A program made the translations under genes and the position numbers. The notes under the pieces were generated by a model that saw nothing but the letters and a program-made list of their open reading frames with translations, made no database searches and was not told the origin of the DNA. Source: Rhodospirillales bacterium (GTDB lineage Bacteria > Pseudomonadota > Alphaproteobacteria > TMED109). Taken from it: a stretch of DNA of 64,000 bases. Positions within the stretch are counted from its first letter, which is position 1; every line of letters begins with the position of its first letter. The stretch spans positions 62,001 through 126,000 of the forward strand of contig JAPPED010000008.1 in NCBI GenBank assembly GCA_028824295.1. Direction: 5' to 3'. Shown here piece by piece: positions 48,957 to 59,082 of the stretch.

Positions 48957-49228
48957 TGTCGGCGCTCGGCCTGGTGGTGGTGTTCTCCATCGTCTGGTGG
49001 CTGCTGTTCTTCATGCTGCTGCCGGTGGGAATCGAACCGTCCCGGGAGCGCGTGCCGGGGCAGGATCCGGGTGCGCCCGCCCGACCGCTGCTGGTTCGGA
49101 AGGTCCTGCTGGCCACCGTGGTGGCGGCCGTGGTGACCGGCCTAGTGCATGTCGCGGCGCTGCAGGGCTGGATTTCGTTGTGGTCTCTGCTCGGGACGGA
49201 GGAAGCCGCCGGCCCGGCGTCGGGCTAA
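48956..49228 (+). CDS. DUF1467 family small membrane protein
   Basis: A 90-residue protein with two membrane helices (about 5-25 and 50-72) and the family segment SIVWWLLFFMLLPVGIE. Next to mce, as in many alphaproteobacteria. Function unknown. Confidence 0.88.
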   Translation: MSALGLVVVFSIVWWLLFFMLLPVGIEPSRERVPGQDPGAPARPLLVRKVLLATVVAAVVTGLVHVAALQGWISLWSLLGTEEAAGPASG

Positions 49229-49514
49229 CCATGCGGTCGCGGAGCTTTTCCGGCCGACTGCATGTACGTCGGACGGGCCTTGCCGCTGGCCGCGCCGTGG
49301 CCGTGTCAAGCTGCTGGAGGTCGTCCTGCGACCGGTGCCGGCCGTTGACGCCGGCCCATCAACGGGACGGCACGCGAATGATGCGGGGCACCTGCCGTTC
49401 CAGCGAACGGGCGTCCGCCTTCCGCGTGCCCGGTGCGTTCGCTACATTCCCGGCGAAGGACGACCCGGCTGGGGCGCTCCGTCGTTGCGCATGCCGGCCC
49501 TGGGGGGGTTGAAG
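49229..49514. other. Leader region upstream of ilvN
   Basis: About 285 bp without a protein-like frame. It should contain the promoter of the ilvN-ilvC unit. No leader peptide rich in branched-chain residues or terminator hairpin was recognised. Confidence 0.35.
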
Positions 49515-50021
49515 GTGGACGAAACCAGTTCAACCCACGTCCTGTCGGTGCTCGTGGACAACGAGTTCGGCGTGCTGGCGCGCGTCGTCGGGCTGTTCTC
49601 GGCGCGGGGCTACAACATCGAAAGCCTGACGGTCGCCGAGGTGGATCGTGAACGGGGCATGTCGCGGATCACCGTCGTGACGACCGGCACGCCCATGACC
49701 GTGGAGCAGATCCGCAGCCAGATCGGCCGTATCGTGCCGGTGCACAAGGTGGTGGACCTGACCCTCGAGGGCCCGTACGTGGCCAGGGATCTGTTGCTGG
49801 TGAAGGTGCAGGGGCGGGGCGAGAAGCGGGTCGAGGCGCTCCGGATTGCGGACATCTTCCGTGCCCGGGTGGTCGACAGCACGAATCGTTCGTTCATCTT
49901 CGAATTGACGGGATCGGCGGGGAAGCTGGACGCTTTCATTGATCTGATGCGGCCGCTCGGCCTCGCCGAGGTGGCCCGGACCGGCGCGGTGGCACTCGCC
50001 CGCGGCGATACGACTTCCTAA
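49515..50021 (+). CDS. ilvN: Acetolactate synthase small (regulatory) subunit
   Basis: A 168-residue regulatory subunit for branched-chain amino acid synthesis, with the ACT domain [37 protein letters not shown] and a C-terminal domain with [23 protein letters not shown] 49515 gives the usual N-terminus; ATG 49491 would add eight residues. The catalytic subunit (ilvB/ilvI), normally directly upstream, is not in the window. Confidence 0.94.
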   Translation: MDETSSTHVLSVLVDNEFGVLARVVGLFSARGYNIESLTVAEVDRERGMSRITVVTTGTPMTVEQIRSQIGRIVPVHKVVDLTLEGPYVARDLLLVKVQGRGEKRVEALRIADIFRARVVDSTNRSFIFELTGSAGKLDAFIDLMRPLGLAEVARTGAVALARGDTTS

Positions 50022-50077
50022 ATTCGCGCGGCTTGGCTCGCTGGCCTGGCCCACGACTTCCAACAGGAGACACATTC

Positions 50078-51097
50078 ATGCGCGTGTATTACGACCGCGA
50101 TTCAGACGCCAATCTCATCAAGGGAATGAAGGTCGTCATCATTGGTTATGGAAGCCAGGGCCACGCTCATGCCGCCAATCTGCGCGACAGCGGTGTACAG
50201 GACGTAAAGGTCGCGCTTCGCGCCGGCTCCGGCTCCGCCGCGAAGGCGGAGGCGGCCGGCTTTGAAGTTGTCTCCGTCGCCGACGGTGCTGGCTGGGCCG
50301 ACGTCATGATGATGGCGACACCCGACGAACTGCAGGGGGGAATCTGGCGCGACCACCTCGAGCAGAACATGCAGCAGGGCGCCGCCCTCGGATTCGCCCA
50401 CGGCCTGAACATTCACTACGGCCTGATCGACCCGCGCCCCGATCTCGACATCTTCATGCTGGCGCCGAAAGGGCCCGGGCATACCGTGCGTGCGGAGTAC
50501 GAGCGGGGTGGTGGCGTGCCCTCCCTGGTGGCCGTCCACCAGAACGCGTCGGGGAACGCGCTGGAGATCGGCCTCTCTTACGGCTGCGGGCTCGGGGCCG
50601 GCCGCGCGGGCATCATCGAGACCACGTTCAAGGAGGAGTGCGAGACCGACCTGTTCGGGGAACAGGTGGTGCTTTGCGGCGGATTGACCGAACTGATCAC
50701 CGCCGGGTACGAGACGCTGGTGGAAGCCGGTTACGCGCCCGAAATGGCCTATTTCGAGTGCTTGCACGAGGTCAAGCTGATCGTCGACCTCATCTACGAG
50801 GGCGGCATCGCCAACATGCGTTATTCGGTGTCCAACACGGCCGAATTCGGCGACTACACGAGCGGCCCGCGCGTCATTGGCGAGGAGGCGCGGGCCGCAA
50901 TGAAAGGAGTGCTCGAGGACATCCAGAAGGGCCGTTTCACACGCCAGTGGATGACCGAGTGCGCCGTCGGACAGCCAAGCTTCAAGAGCATGCGGCGACG
51001 CGCGGCCGGCCATCCGATCGAGGAAGTCGGTGAAAAGCTCCGAGCCATGATGCCGTGGTTGGCCGAAAACAAGCTGGTGGACCGCGACAAGAATTGA
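50078..51097 (+). CDS. ilvC: Ketol-acid reductoisomerase (class I)
   Basis: A 339-residue NADPH enzyme of valine, leucine and isoleucine synthesis. Rossmann motif [20 protein letters not shown]; metal and substrate region [20 protein letters not shown] and [19 protein letters not shown]; single C-terminal knotted domain, so class I. ATG 50078 has CAGGAGA upstream. Follows ilvN by 56 bp. Confidence 0.97.
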   Translation: MRVYYDRDSDANLIKGMKVVIIGYGSQGHAHAANLRDSGVQDVKVALRAGSGSAAKAEAAGFEVVSVADGAGWADVMMMATPDELQGGIWRDHLEQNMQQGAALGFAHGLNIHYGLIDPRPDLDIFMLAPKGPGHTVRAEYERGGGVPSLVAVHQNASGNALEIGLSYGCGLGAGRAGIIETTFKEECETDLFGEQVVLCGGLTELITAGYETLVEAGYAPEMAYFECLHEVKLIVDLIYEGGIANMRYSVSNTAEFGDYTSGPRVIGEEARAAMKGVLEDIQKGRFTRQWMTECAVGQPSFKSMRRRAAGHPIEEVGEKLRAMMPWLAENKLVDRDKN

Positions 51098-51241
51098 GCG
51101 CCGCGGCGGGCCGAGCGCCCGAAAACCGTTGAACTTGCGGTAATTTCAGGGTAGGTACAGCTTGACAGTGCACTGAGCGAGCGCGGAGCCAAAGAGCCGT
51201 GGAACCGCGCCACTTCTGCGCGTCTGCCCTCGGGGAACGTC

Positions 51242-52795
51242 ATGGCTAAATCCGCCGATCATGTAGTGATCTTCGACACCACCCTGCGAGACGGAGAGCA
51301 GTCTCCCGGCTGCTCGATGAACCTTGAGGAGAAGCTACGGGTCGCGGAGGTGCTGTCCCACCTGAATGTGGACGTGATTGAGGCGGGTTTCCCGGCCGCG
51401 TCCAACGGAGATTTCGAGGCCGTGCAGGCGGTCGCGGGGTCGGTGAAAGACTCGATCATCTGCGGCCTGGCGCGCGCCAGTCGTCGCGACATCGAGCGGG
51501 CGGCGGAGGCGCTGAAGCAGGCGAATCGCGCCCGTATTCACACGTTTATCTCGACCAGCGCGCTCCACATGAAGCACAAGCTCCAGCTGGAACCAGAAGA
51601 AGTCCATGCGCTGGTCGTGGACAGCGTGACGTACGCAAGGAACTTCGCCGAAGACGTGGAGTGGAGCCCCGAAGACGGCTCGCGCACGGACCACGATTTC
51701 CTCTGCCGTTGCGTCGAGAGCGCCATCGACGCCGGTGCCAGCACCATCAACATCCCTGACACGGTCGGCTACGCCATACCCTCGGAGTTTGCCGATCTGA
51801 TCTCGATGCTACGGAACCGGGTTCCGAACATCGACAAGGCGGTCCTGTCGGTCCACTGTCACAACGATCTGGGCCTCGCGGTGGCGAACTCGCTCGCAGC
51901 GATTTCAGCGGGCGCGCGCCAGGTGGAATGCACGATCAACGGCATTGGCGAGCGGGCCGGAAACGCGGCGATGGAGGAAATCGTCATGGCGCTTCGGACC
52001 CGTAAGGACGCGATGGTCTATGAGACGTCGGTGGCCACGCGGCATATCACCCGTGCCTCGCGTCTGCTCGCGCAAGTGACCGGGTTCTCGGTGCAGCCAA
52101 ACAAGGCGGTGGTCGGGGCCAATGCGTTCGCGCATGAATCCGGCATTCACCAGGATGGCATGCTCAAGCACTCGGAGACGTACGAGATCATGACCCCGGA
52201 GTCGGTCGGTCTCACCAAGTCCAGTCTGGTGCTGGGCAAGCACTCCGGCCGGGCGGCGCTGAGCGCGAAACTGCGCGAGCTCGGCATCGATCTCGGTGCC
52301 AACCAGCTGAACGACGTCTTCGTCCGGTTTAAGGAACTCGCCGACAAGAAGAAGGAAGTCTTTGAAGAGGACCTGCTGGCGCTGGCGGACGTCGGCGTTG
52401 CCGCGGAGGACGAGCGGGTCGCTCTGGTCGACCTGGCGCTGCGCTGCGGAACCGAAGAGGACGCCCAAGCGGCGGTCACGCTCCGCATCGACGGCGTGGA
52501 GCAGAGCAAGGAACTGACCGGGTCGGGCCCGGTCGACGCGGTGTTCAAGGGAATCGCGGCTTTGGTCCCCGGCGACTACCGGCTTGAATTATTTCAGGTC
52601 AGTGCGGTCACGGGCGGAACTGACGCGCAGGCAGACGTGACCGTCCGGCTTGAGGAGAACGGTCGGTCGGTCACGGGTCATGCGGCCGACACTGATACTA
52701 TGGTGGCTGCAGCTCGTGCCTACATAACGGCCCTGAACCGGCTATTCACGAAACGCCAACGGGGAGTTCCACCGGCATTCGCGGCGCAGGGATAA
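51242..52795 (+). CDS. leuA: 2-isopropylmalate synthase
   Basis: A 517-residue enzyme for the first committed step of leucine synthesis. TIM barrel with DTTLRDGEQSPGCSMNLEEK, the metal motif VLSVHCHNDLGLAVANSLAA, and AFAHESGIHQDGMLKHSETY; the C-terminal regulatory domain (about 380-500), where leucine binds, is present. ATG start. The 144-bp gap before it includes TTGACA at 51162-51167 but no clear -10 element. Confidence 0.97.
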   Translation: MAKSADHVVIFDTTLRDGEQSPGCSMNLEEKLRVAEVLSHLNVDVIEAGFPAASNGDFEAVQAVAGSVKDSIICGLARASRRDIERAAEALKQANRARIHTFISTSALHMKHKLQLEPEEVHALVVDSVTYARNFAEDVEWSPEDGSRTDHDFLCRCVESAIDAGASTINIPDTVGYAIPSEFADLISMLRNRVPNIDKAVLSVHCHNDLGLAVANSLAAISAGARQVECTINGIGERAGNAAMEEIVMALRTRKDAMVYETSVATRHITRASRLLAQVTGFSVQPNKAVVGANAFAHESGIHQDGMLKHSETYEIMTPESVGLTKSSLVLGKHSGRAALSAKLRELGIDLGANQLNDVFVRFKELADKKKEVFEEDLLALADVGVAAEDERVALVDLALRCGTEEDAQAAVTLRIDGVEQSKELTGSGPVDAVFKGIAALVPGDYRLELFQVSAVTGGTDAQADVTVRLEENGRSVTGHAADTDTMVAAARAYITALNRLFTKRQRGVPPAFAAQG

Positions 52796-52824
52796 CCACA
52801 ACCGCACCTTAGCGGGATTGTCTG

Positions 52825-53877
52825 ATGGCCATTTTCTCAGGGCTTCTGGACGCGTTCTCAAGCGAGTTCGGAATTGACTTGGGCACTGCCAACACGCTCG
52901 TGTACGTGCAAGGCCAGGGAGTGGTCCTGAACGAGCCGTCCATCATCTCCGTGGGTTACAGGGACGGCAAACCGCACACGCTGGCCGTTGGCAAGGATGC
53001 CAAGCAGATGATCGGGCGGACGCCCGATTCGATCAGGGCCATCCGTCCCATGCGGAACGGCGTGATCGCCGACTTCGAGATGGCCGGCATGATGCTTGAG
53101 CACTTCATCCGCCGGGTGCACCGGAACCGAAGCTTCATCTCGCCGCGAATCGCGGTGTGCATTCCGTCCGGTGCGACCCAGGTGGAGCGCCGGGCGATTC
53201 GCGAGTCGGCCGAGTCGACAGGCGCGCGCGACGTGGTCCTGATCGAAGAGCCGATGGCGGCGGCCTTGGGCGCGGACATGCCGATTATGGAATCCAACGC
53301 GTCCATGGTGGTGGATATTGGCGGGGGTACGACCGAGGTCGGCATCATCTCGCTTGGCGGGCTTGCGACGACGCGTTCCGTCCAACTGGGTGGCGACAAG
53401 CTGGATCAGGCGCTGATCACGTACGTGCGGAACAATTTCCAGCTCCAGCTGGGAGAGCAGAGTGCCGAGAACCTGAAGAAGGACATCGGCTCTGTCTGCC
53501 TACCCGAGGACGGCACCGACGGGCAGACTTGCACGGTGCGCGGCATGGATCTGACCACCGGCCTGCCGCGTGAAATCGAGGTCTCGGAGCGGCACATGTA
53601 CGAGGCCTATTCCGAGACCGTGGACCAGATTGCGGAAACGGTACGGGATGCGCTGCGGCACACCAGCCCCGAACTCGCGGCTGACCTGGTCAATCAGGGC
53701 GTGCTCCTGACCGGGGGGGGAGCCCTGCTCAAGGGTATCGACAAGGTCATTCGCGATACGACGGGACTGCCGGTGGCGGTGCATGACGAGCCGCTCTTTT
53801 GTGTTGCCTATGGTACCGGGAAGTTGCTGGGCAACCGTTTGCTGCTGCGCCAGCTGGCGCAAATCGGATCCAGCTGA
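52825..53877 (+). CDS. mreB: Rod-shape actin homologue MreB
   Basis: A 350-residue bacterial actin that guides peptidoglycan elongation under the inner membrane. ATP-binding motifs: GIDLGTANTLVYVQGQG, MVVDIGGGTTEVGIISLGG and LLTGGGALLKGIDKVI. An N-terminal amphipathic stretch (IFSGLLDAFSSE) can bind the membrane. Starts 29 bp after leuA, so both may be cotranscribed. Confidence 0.97.
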   Translation: MAIFSGLLDAFSSEFGIDLGTANTLVYVQGQGVVLNEPSIISVGYRDGKPHTLAVGKDAKQMIGRTPDSIRAIRPMRNGVIADFEMAGMMLEHFIRRVHRNRSFISPRIAVCIPSGATQVERRAIRESAESTGARDVVLIEEPMAAALGADMPIMESNASMVVDIGGGTTEVGIISLGGLATTRSVQLGGDKLDQALITYVRNNFQLQLGEQSAENLKKDIGSVCLPEDGTDGQTCTVRGMDLTTGLPREIEVSERHMYEAYSETVDQIAETVRDALRHTSPELAADLVNQGVLLTGGGALLKGIDKVIRDTTGLPVAVHDEPLFCVAYGTGKLLGNRLLLRQLAQIGSS

Positions 53878-53935
53878 CGGGCTCGGGTGTGTGGTCAGGG
53901 GTCGAGGATCGATCCGGGGGTAGCGAGACGTAGAG

Positions 53936-54799
53936 ATGAGGGGCGTACACCGGCTAGCCAGCGTTGCCGATAGGCTGCAGGCAAGTTACCGGCGGTACGC
54001 GGCCGGTGTCCTGACGGGTGGCTCGGTCGCACTCCTTCTGCTCGGACAGTTTGAATCCCCGACGGTTTCGCGCATCGAGGCAACACTGCTCGACGCCATG
54101 GCCGTCACCGTCGCGGCCGTTAATGTGCCGTTTGAAGGTGCGGGAATGCTTATCCGGGACTTCGATGAGCTTGTCCATGCGCGTGAAGAAAATCGGCGCC
54201 TACACTTCGAGCTCGATCGACTGCGAAGCCAGGTCACCACCCTGCAGCGCATCGAGAGCGAGAATCTCAAGCTGAGGGAGCTGTTGGCGCTGGTGCCGTC
54301 GCAGGTGACCGCGTACGTGTCGGTTCAGATCGTTGCTGCCGGTACGGCCGTACCCCGCAACACCATCGTCATTGATGGGGGTGCCAGGGACGGAATCAGA
54401 GTGGGCGACCCTGTGGTCTCGCTGGGCCGGATGGCGGGCTACGTCACGGTGGCCGGTGAGCGGGCCGCCCGGGTGCAGTTGCTCACGAGCATCGCCTCGC
54501 ACGTGCCGGTATTCGGCGAACGTTTCGGTCACAGTGCGGTCGTGACGGGCGGCAAGGGCGGATTCCTGCGGTTCGCCTATGTCGGGTCGTCATCGAGCCC
54601 GACGAGCTTCCTGGAACACGAAGCCTTGTACACCTCGGGCCAGGGGGGAATGTTTCCGCCACATCTCCTGGTGGGGAGCGTCGAACGCACGGAAGGCGGG
54701 ATGCGCATCCGACCGGCCGTGGATATTGAAGGAATGCGGTATTTGCAGGTGATCCCGAGCGCACCGGTTAACGCCGTCCCCGCCGAGCAGCTGCTGTGA
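53936..54799 (+). CDS. mreC: Rod-shape-determining protein MreC
   Basis: A 287-residue inner-membrane protein with one helix (about 25-45), a coiled coil (ENRRLHFELDRLRSQVTTLQ) and a periplasmic beta part with GARDGIRVGDPVVSLGRMAG. It links MreB to the synthases. ATG 53936, 58 bp after mreB. Confidence 0.94.
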   Translation: MRGVHRLASVADRLQASYRRYAAGVLTGGSVALLLLGQFESPTVSRIEATLLDAMAVTVAAVNVPFEGAGMLIRDFDELVHAREENRRLHFELDRLRSQVTTLQRIESENLKLRELLALVPSQVTAYVSVQIVAAGTAVPRNTIVIDGGARDGIRVGDPVVSLGRMAGYVTVAGERAARVQLLTSIASHVPVFGERFGHSAVVTGGKGGFLRFAYVGSSSSPTSFLEHEALYTSGQGGMFPPHLLVGSVERTEGGMRIRPAVDIEGMRYLQVIPSAPVNAVPAEQLL

Positions 54800-55317
54800 G
54801 GTTGCTGCCGACAGGAGCGTTCGGCCCAGTGGCCCTGCTGACCCTGCTGCTCGGTCAGGCGGTGCTGGCAGGACCAGCGGTGGCCATCGACTTCTTGGCA
54901 CCCATGCCGGTGTTGGGTGTCGCCGGCCTTTGCTGTTTGTACCCGGCGCACACCAGCCGCATGAATCCGCTGATCCTGTTTCTGTTCGGGGTCGCCTGCG
55001 ATCTGCTCTCCGGTGTTCAGCTCGGCACGGTCCCGCTCACGCTCTTCGTGCTCCGGTTTGCGATCACAACCTTGCAGCACCGTTTCGCGACCGCGCCACC
55101 GTGGTTCTATCCGTGGGTCTTGGGACCCTTGCTGACTGCCGTAGCCACCGTCGCCGTGCTGCTGGTCGGCGTCGGCTTCACCGGCGGCCAGGTGACCGCC
55201 GCGGCGCTTATTTTCCAGATGGCCGCGATCCTGCTGCTGTATCCGGTGATCCTCCAGTCGTTCGTCTTGCTGCAGTACCTGTTCGAAGCGCCGGCACATC
55301 GACATGAAGCCCGTTGA
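54796..55317 (+). CDS. mreD: Rod-shape-determining protein MreD
   Basis: A 173-residue protein with five or six membrane helices; the segment LILFLFGVACDLLSGVQLGT is characteristic. GTG 54796 overlaps the mreC stop; the end overlaps mrdA by 14 bp. Confidence 0.9.
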   Translation: MRLLPTGAFGPVALLTLLLGQAVLAGPAVAIDFLAPMPVLGVAGLCCLYPAHTSRMNPLILFLFGVACDLLSGVQLGTVPLTLFVLRFAITTLQHRFATAPPWFYPWVLGPLLTAVATVAVLLVGVGFTGGQVTAAALIFQMAAILLLYPVILQSFVLLQYLFEAPAHRHEAR

Positions 55318-57205
55318 GAGTAACCGCAGGCACGATTTCGATCGCCGCTCCCTGCTGATACTGGGATTGAATGGCTGCTTCCTAGCGGTCGTCGCCGAGC
55401 GCCTGTACCAGCTGCAGATTCTGGAACACGAACAGTATGCGGCGCGGTCCGACGAGAACCGCGTCAAGCTCCAGTTGCTGGTCCCGCCGCGGGGACGGAT
55501 ATTTGATCGAAACGGCATGCTGTTGGCAGGTAACCGCTGGCACCACTACCTTCACGTCATTCCCCCGAGTGGAGAAGAGGGCCGTCGCGCGATGATGCTG
55601 CGGCTGGAGCACATTCTGCAGCCGTCCTCCACGCAATACACCGAACTCCACGAGATCTTTCGGCAGACCTCGGGGAGCCGAGAAACTCCGCACAAGCTCG
55701 TCCGGCTTCACTCGTGGGAGGACGTGACGAAGGTTGCGTCGCATTCGGTTGTGCTGCCGGGTGTCTCGGTCCGTCGCGAGTCCGAACGCCACTACCCGGC
55801 CGGAGAGGTCCTGGCCCATCTGCTCGGTTATGTGTCATCGGTTACGAGCGACGACATCAGTCGCAGCGAAGTGCTCGCACACCTGAGCAACTATCAAATC
55901 GGTCGAGTCGGCTTTGAGCAGTCGAGCGAGGCCATCCTCCGCGGGAAGATCGGGACGCTGCACGTCGAGGTGAACGCTCACGGAAAATCGGTTCGCAATC
56001 TGCGGGAAAAGAAGGCGTTACCGGGAAAGGACCTGCGCTTAAGCGTTGACTATCGCCTGCAGCGTTATGCCGCCTCGCTGCTGGCCGGAGAAACCGGTGC
56101 CGCCGTGGTGCTGGATACCGTCAGCGGTGAGGCCCTGGCCTGCTGTTCGTCGCCCAGTTTTGATCCAAACCTTTTCGTCACCGGGCTGGACCACGCGACG
56201 TGGGATGCCCTGAGCAACAGTCCCACCACGCCGCTGGTGGACCGCTCGGTGCGGGGCCGGTACGCGCCCGGATCGACGTTCAAGGTCGCGGTAGCGCTGG
56301 CGGCCTTGGAGGCCGGGCACGACCCCAACCACACTGTGTTCTGCGGCGGGGTGCGGGAAATCGGAGGCAACCGATTCCACTGCTGGCGCAGACAGGGGCA
56401 TGGTCGGCTGGCCCTGACCGAAGCGATTGCCCAGTCCTGTGATCTGCATTTCTATGAACTGGCGCTGAACCTGGGGGTGGACCGGATTGCGGCCATGGCG
56501 AGTCGGCTCGGTCTGGGGGCGGCGACCACCATTGACGAATCCGTCAACGAGCGCACCGGTCTGGTGCCGACCAAGGCGTGGAAGAAGGAGGTCTACAACA
56601 AGTCTTGGTACCAGAGCGACACCGCGAACGTCGGTATCGGTCAGGGATACCTACTCGTAACCCCGGTCCAGCTGGCGCTGATGACTGCCCGGATCGCGAG
56701 CGGCAGGGAACTGGGAGTCCGGTTCGTCCAGGGCGTGGCGAATCATGGCACGGATGACGGGCTGACAGGAGCGGCACCGTCGGACTTCGGCGCTGCCCGA
56801 CGCTTGGCCGACGCCCTCGACATCGAGGAATCGTCGCTGGCGTTTGTTCGCAATGCCATGTCGGCCGTCGTCAACAGCCCGACCGGGACGGCCCGAGACG
56901 CCGGGACCGAGCGCGATGACTTTCTGATGGCCGGGAAGACCGGGACCGTGCAGGTCCGCCGGATCACGGCGGAGGAGCGGAAAGCAGGCGTCAAGAAGAA
57001 CGAGGATCTGCCCTGGAAGTTCCGTGATCACGCGTTGTTCGTTGGTTTCGCGCCCGTCGAGCAACCTCGGTATGCGGTTGCCGTCGTCGTCGAGCACGGC
57101 GGCAGCGGGTCGCGGGTCGCGGCACCCATTGCCCGGGATTTGCTGCTGGAAGCGCAGCGCCTAGGTGTCACCGACGGCAGTGAAGGGGTGGGACAGATAG
57201 CGTGA
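55304..57205 (+). CDS. mrdA: Penicillin-binding protein 2 (elongation transpeptidase)
   Basis: A 633-residue class B PBP that cross-links peptidoglycan in the elongasome. N-terminal anchor (about 15-30); pedestal with VPPRGRIFDRNGMLLAGN; transpeptidase with RYAPGSTFKVAVAL (SXXK active Ser), SCDLHFYELA (SXD/N) and MAGKTGTVQVRR (KTG). All catalytic motifs are intact. Overlaps rodA by four bp. Confidence 0.96.
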   Translation: MKPVESNRRHDFDRRSLLILGLNGCFLAVVAERLYQLQILEHEQYAARSDENRVKLQLLVPPRGRIFDRNGMLLAGNRWHHYLHVIPPSGEEGRRAMMLRLEHILQPSSTQYTELHEIFRQTSGSRETPHKLVRLHSWEDVTKVASHSVVLPGVSVRRESERHYPAGEVLAHLLGYVSSVTSDDISRSEVLAHLSNYQIGRVGFEQSSEAILRGKIGTLHVEVNAHGKSVRNLREKKALPGKDLRLSVDYRLQRYAASLLAGETGAAVVLDTVSGEALACCSSPSFDPNLFVTGLDHATWDALSNSPTTPLVDRSVRGRYAPGSTFKVAVALAALEAGHDPNHTVFCGGVREIGGNRFHCWRRQGHGRLALTEAIAQSCDLHFYELALNLGVDRIAAMASRLGLGAATTIDESVNERTGLVPTKAWKKEVYNKSWYQSDTANVGIGQGYLLVTPVQLALMTARIASGRELGVRFVQGVANHGTDDGLTGAAPSDFGAARRLADALDIEESSLAFVRNAMSAVVNSPTGTARDAGTERDDFLMAGKTGTVQVRRITAEERKAGVKKNEDLPWKFRDHALFVGFAPVEQPRYAVAVVVEHGGSGSRVAAPIARDLLLEAQRLGVTDGSEGVGQIA

Positions 57206-58365
57206 GCGGCGTCGACTTCGTACGCGAAGCGGACGAGAACATCCCGGGCTTTCGTGAACGGCTGCAGGGTCTGGCGCAAACCCCTCCGATTTACCTGCTG
57301 CTCGCGTTGCTGGTCCTGATATCAGCCGGGCTCGCGGTCCAGTACTCGGCCGCCGGCGGCGACGGTCGGCCTTGGTTCTGGCCGCACGCGCTGCGTGCTC
57401 TGGCCGGGTGCCTGCTGATGGTCGCGGTGGCCCTCGTCGACGTACGGTTCTGGCTGCGCTTCGCCTACGTCCCGTTGGCGATGATGCTGGCGCTGCTGCT
57501 GGTGCTGGAGTTTGTTCCCAGCGACCTCGCCGTCGATCGGTGGATCCGCGTCGGGTCGTACCAATTTCAGCCGTCCGAGCCGGCCAAGCTGGCACTGGTG
57601 ATGGCCCTTGCGCGGTTCTTTCACGACCGACGCGGTCGAGGCGGATTCCTCGAAGTCCTGGTTCCCGGCATCCTGATCGCCGTTCCTGCGTTCCTGGTGT
57701 GGCGCCAGCCGGACCTCGGAACGGCGGCGGCAATCGTGGCGGTGGGCTGCGTCACGGCATTTCTGGCCGGGCTGAGCCTGCGGGTCGTCGTTGCCGGAAC
57801 GGTGGCGGCTGCCGGGGCGGTGCCGCTGCTGTGGTGGTTCGTCCTGCACGAGTATCAGCGCGTGCGCGTGCGCTCGTTCCTGGACCCGGAATCCGACCCG
57901 CTCGGCGCCGGCTATCACCTGCTTCAGTCCAAGATCGCGGTCGGATCGGGCGGTGCCTTCGGCCGGGGATTCCTGGGCGGCAGCCAGACGCAGCTCGAGT
58001 TCCTGCCCGAGCACCACACTGACTTCGCATTCACCGTGTTTGCGGAAGAGTTCGGCTTCGTTGGGACGCTGGTCCTGCTGGCCATCTACGCCCTGATCAT
58101 TGTCTGGGGTGTCGTCCTTGCGCAGTTCGTCCGCAATCACTTCGGCCGGGTGCTGGCGGCGTCGATCACGTTCATCGTGTTCCTGTACGCATTCATCAAT
58201 ATTTCGATGACCACCGGGACCCTTCCGGTCGTGGGTTATCCGCTGCCACCGATCAGCTACGGCGGCACCGCCTTGCTCACGCTGTTCGTCTGCATGGGGC
58301 TGCTGCTGAACGTGTACGTGCATCGGGACAGCGTGCTCGGGCGCCGCAACCGGACCCTGGTATAA
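57202..58365 (+). CDS. rodA: Peptidoglycan glycosyltransferase RodA
   Basis: A 387-residue SEDS polymerase with about ten membrane helices, partner of PBP2. Conserved parts: YQFQPSEPAKLALVMALARF, RQPDLGTAAAIVAV, FLPEHHTDFAFTVFAEEFGF and PVVGYPLPPISYGGTALLTL. GTG 57202, overlapping mrdA. Confidence 0.96.
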   Translation: MSGVDFVREADENIPGFRERLQGLAQTPPIYLLLALLVLISAGLAVQYSAAGGDGRPWFWPHALRALAGCLLMVAVALVDVRFWLRFAYVPLAMMLALLLVLEFVPSDLAVDRWIRVGSYQFQPSEPAKLALVMALARFFHDRRGRGGFLEVLVPGILIAVPAFLVWRQPDLGTAAAIVAVGCVTAFLAGLSLRVVVAGTVAAAGAVPLLWWFVLHEYQRVRVRSFLDPESDPLGAGYHLLQSKIAVGSGGAFGRGFLGGSQTQLEFLPEHHTDFAFTVFAEEFGFVGTLVLLAIYALIIVWGVVLAQFVRNHFGRVLAASITFIVFLYAFINISMTTGTLPVVGYPLPPISYGGTALLTLFVCMGLLLNVYVHRDSVLGRRNRTLV

Positions 58366-58380
58366 GACCGGTGAGACGCG

Positions 58381-59082
58381 GTGGAAGTGCCGTGGTCCGA
58401 TTTTGCTAGCGCTGTCGGTCGTCGCGCCGCTCCCGTGACCAACCCCGGGCTCGCCTTCGTCGCGCTGGACGTGGAAACCGCCAATTCGGAGCCTGGTTCT
58501 ATCTGCCAGATCGGGCTGGCAGTCTACGAACACGGTCGGCTGGTCGACGAGTGGTGCACGCTCGTCGACCCGGAGGCGCACTTCGACCTTCGCAACATCG
58601 CCATTCACGGCATCGACGAATACAAGGTGACCACGGCGCCGACGTTTCGGCAGTGCGCGCCGGCGCTACGCCAGTACCTCGCAGGGTGCGTCGTGGTCCA
58701 CCACACCGCATTTGATCGTCACGCGCTCCGCCGGGCCTGCCTCGCCGCCGATGTATCGCTGCCGGAATGCCATTGGCTGGACTCGGCCTGGGTGGCGCGG
58801 CGTGCGTGGCCGCAGTTCGCCCGTCGGGGCTATGCGCTGGGAAATGTCTCCCGCTACCTGAACTACGAGTACCGGGCGCATGACGCGCTCGAAGACGCGA
58901 AGGCCGCGGGCAACCTGGTACTTGCCGCTTGCCGTGCGACCGGGTTGGACGTGTCTGGCTGGCTTGAACGTGTGAACCGGTCCGGTGCCCGACGGGGCGG
59001 CGCTAGGCGGCTCCGGCTTCAGCTTCGCGAGCGGTCCTCAATGCCCGGGCGTACCATTCGACCTGGTCCGCGAAACCGCTGA
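58381..59082 (+). CDS. 3'-5' exonuclease, DnaQ-like (DEDDh)
   Basis: A 233-residue exonuclease of the DnaQ/ExoX type. ExoI motif VALDVETANSEPGSICQIGL, middle motif VVHHTAFDRHALRRACLA and ExoIII motif RAHDALEDAKAAGNLVLAA with the catalytic His and Asp. No BRCT or other domain is attached. The start GTG 58381 has GGTGAGA upstream; a GTG at 58436 is an alternative. The last 80 bp overlap, tail to tail, the reductase gene on the other strand; that part is not conserved. Confidence 0.85.
   Translation: MEVPWSDFASAVGRRAAPVTNPGLAFVALDVETANSEPGSICQIGLAVYEHGRLVDEWCTLVDPEAHFDLRNIAIHGIDEYKVTTAPTFRQCAPALRQYLAGCVVVHHTAFDRHALRRACLAADVSLPECHWLDSAWVARRAWPQFARRGYALGNVSRYLNYEYRAHDALEDAKAAGNLVLAACRATGLDVSGWLERVNRSGARRGGARRLRLQLRERSSMPGRTIRPGPRNR

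Noticed and set aside
51098-51241. A leucine attenuator or T-box before leuA.
   Set aside because: No leader peptide with Leu codons, no T-box sequence and no terminator hairpin could be seen in the 144 bp.
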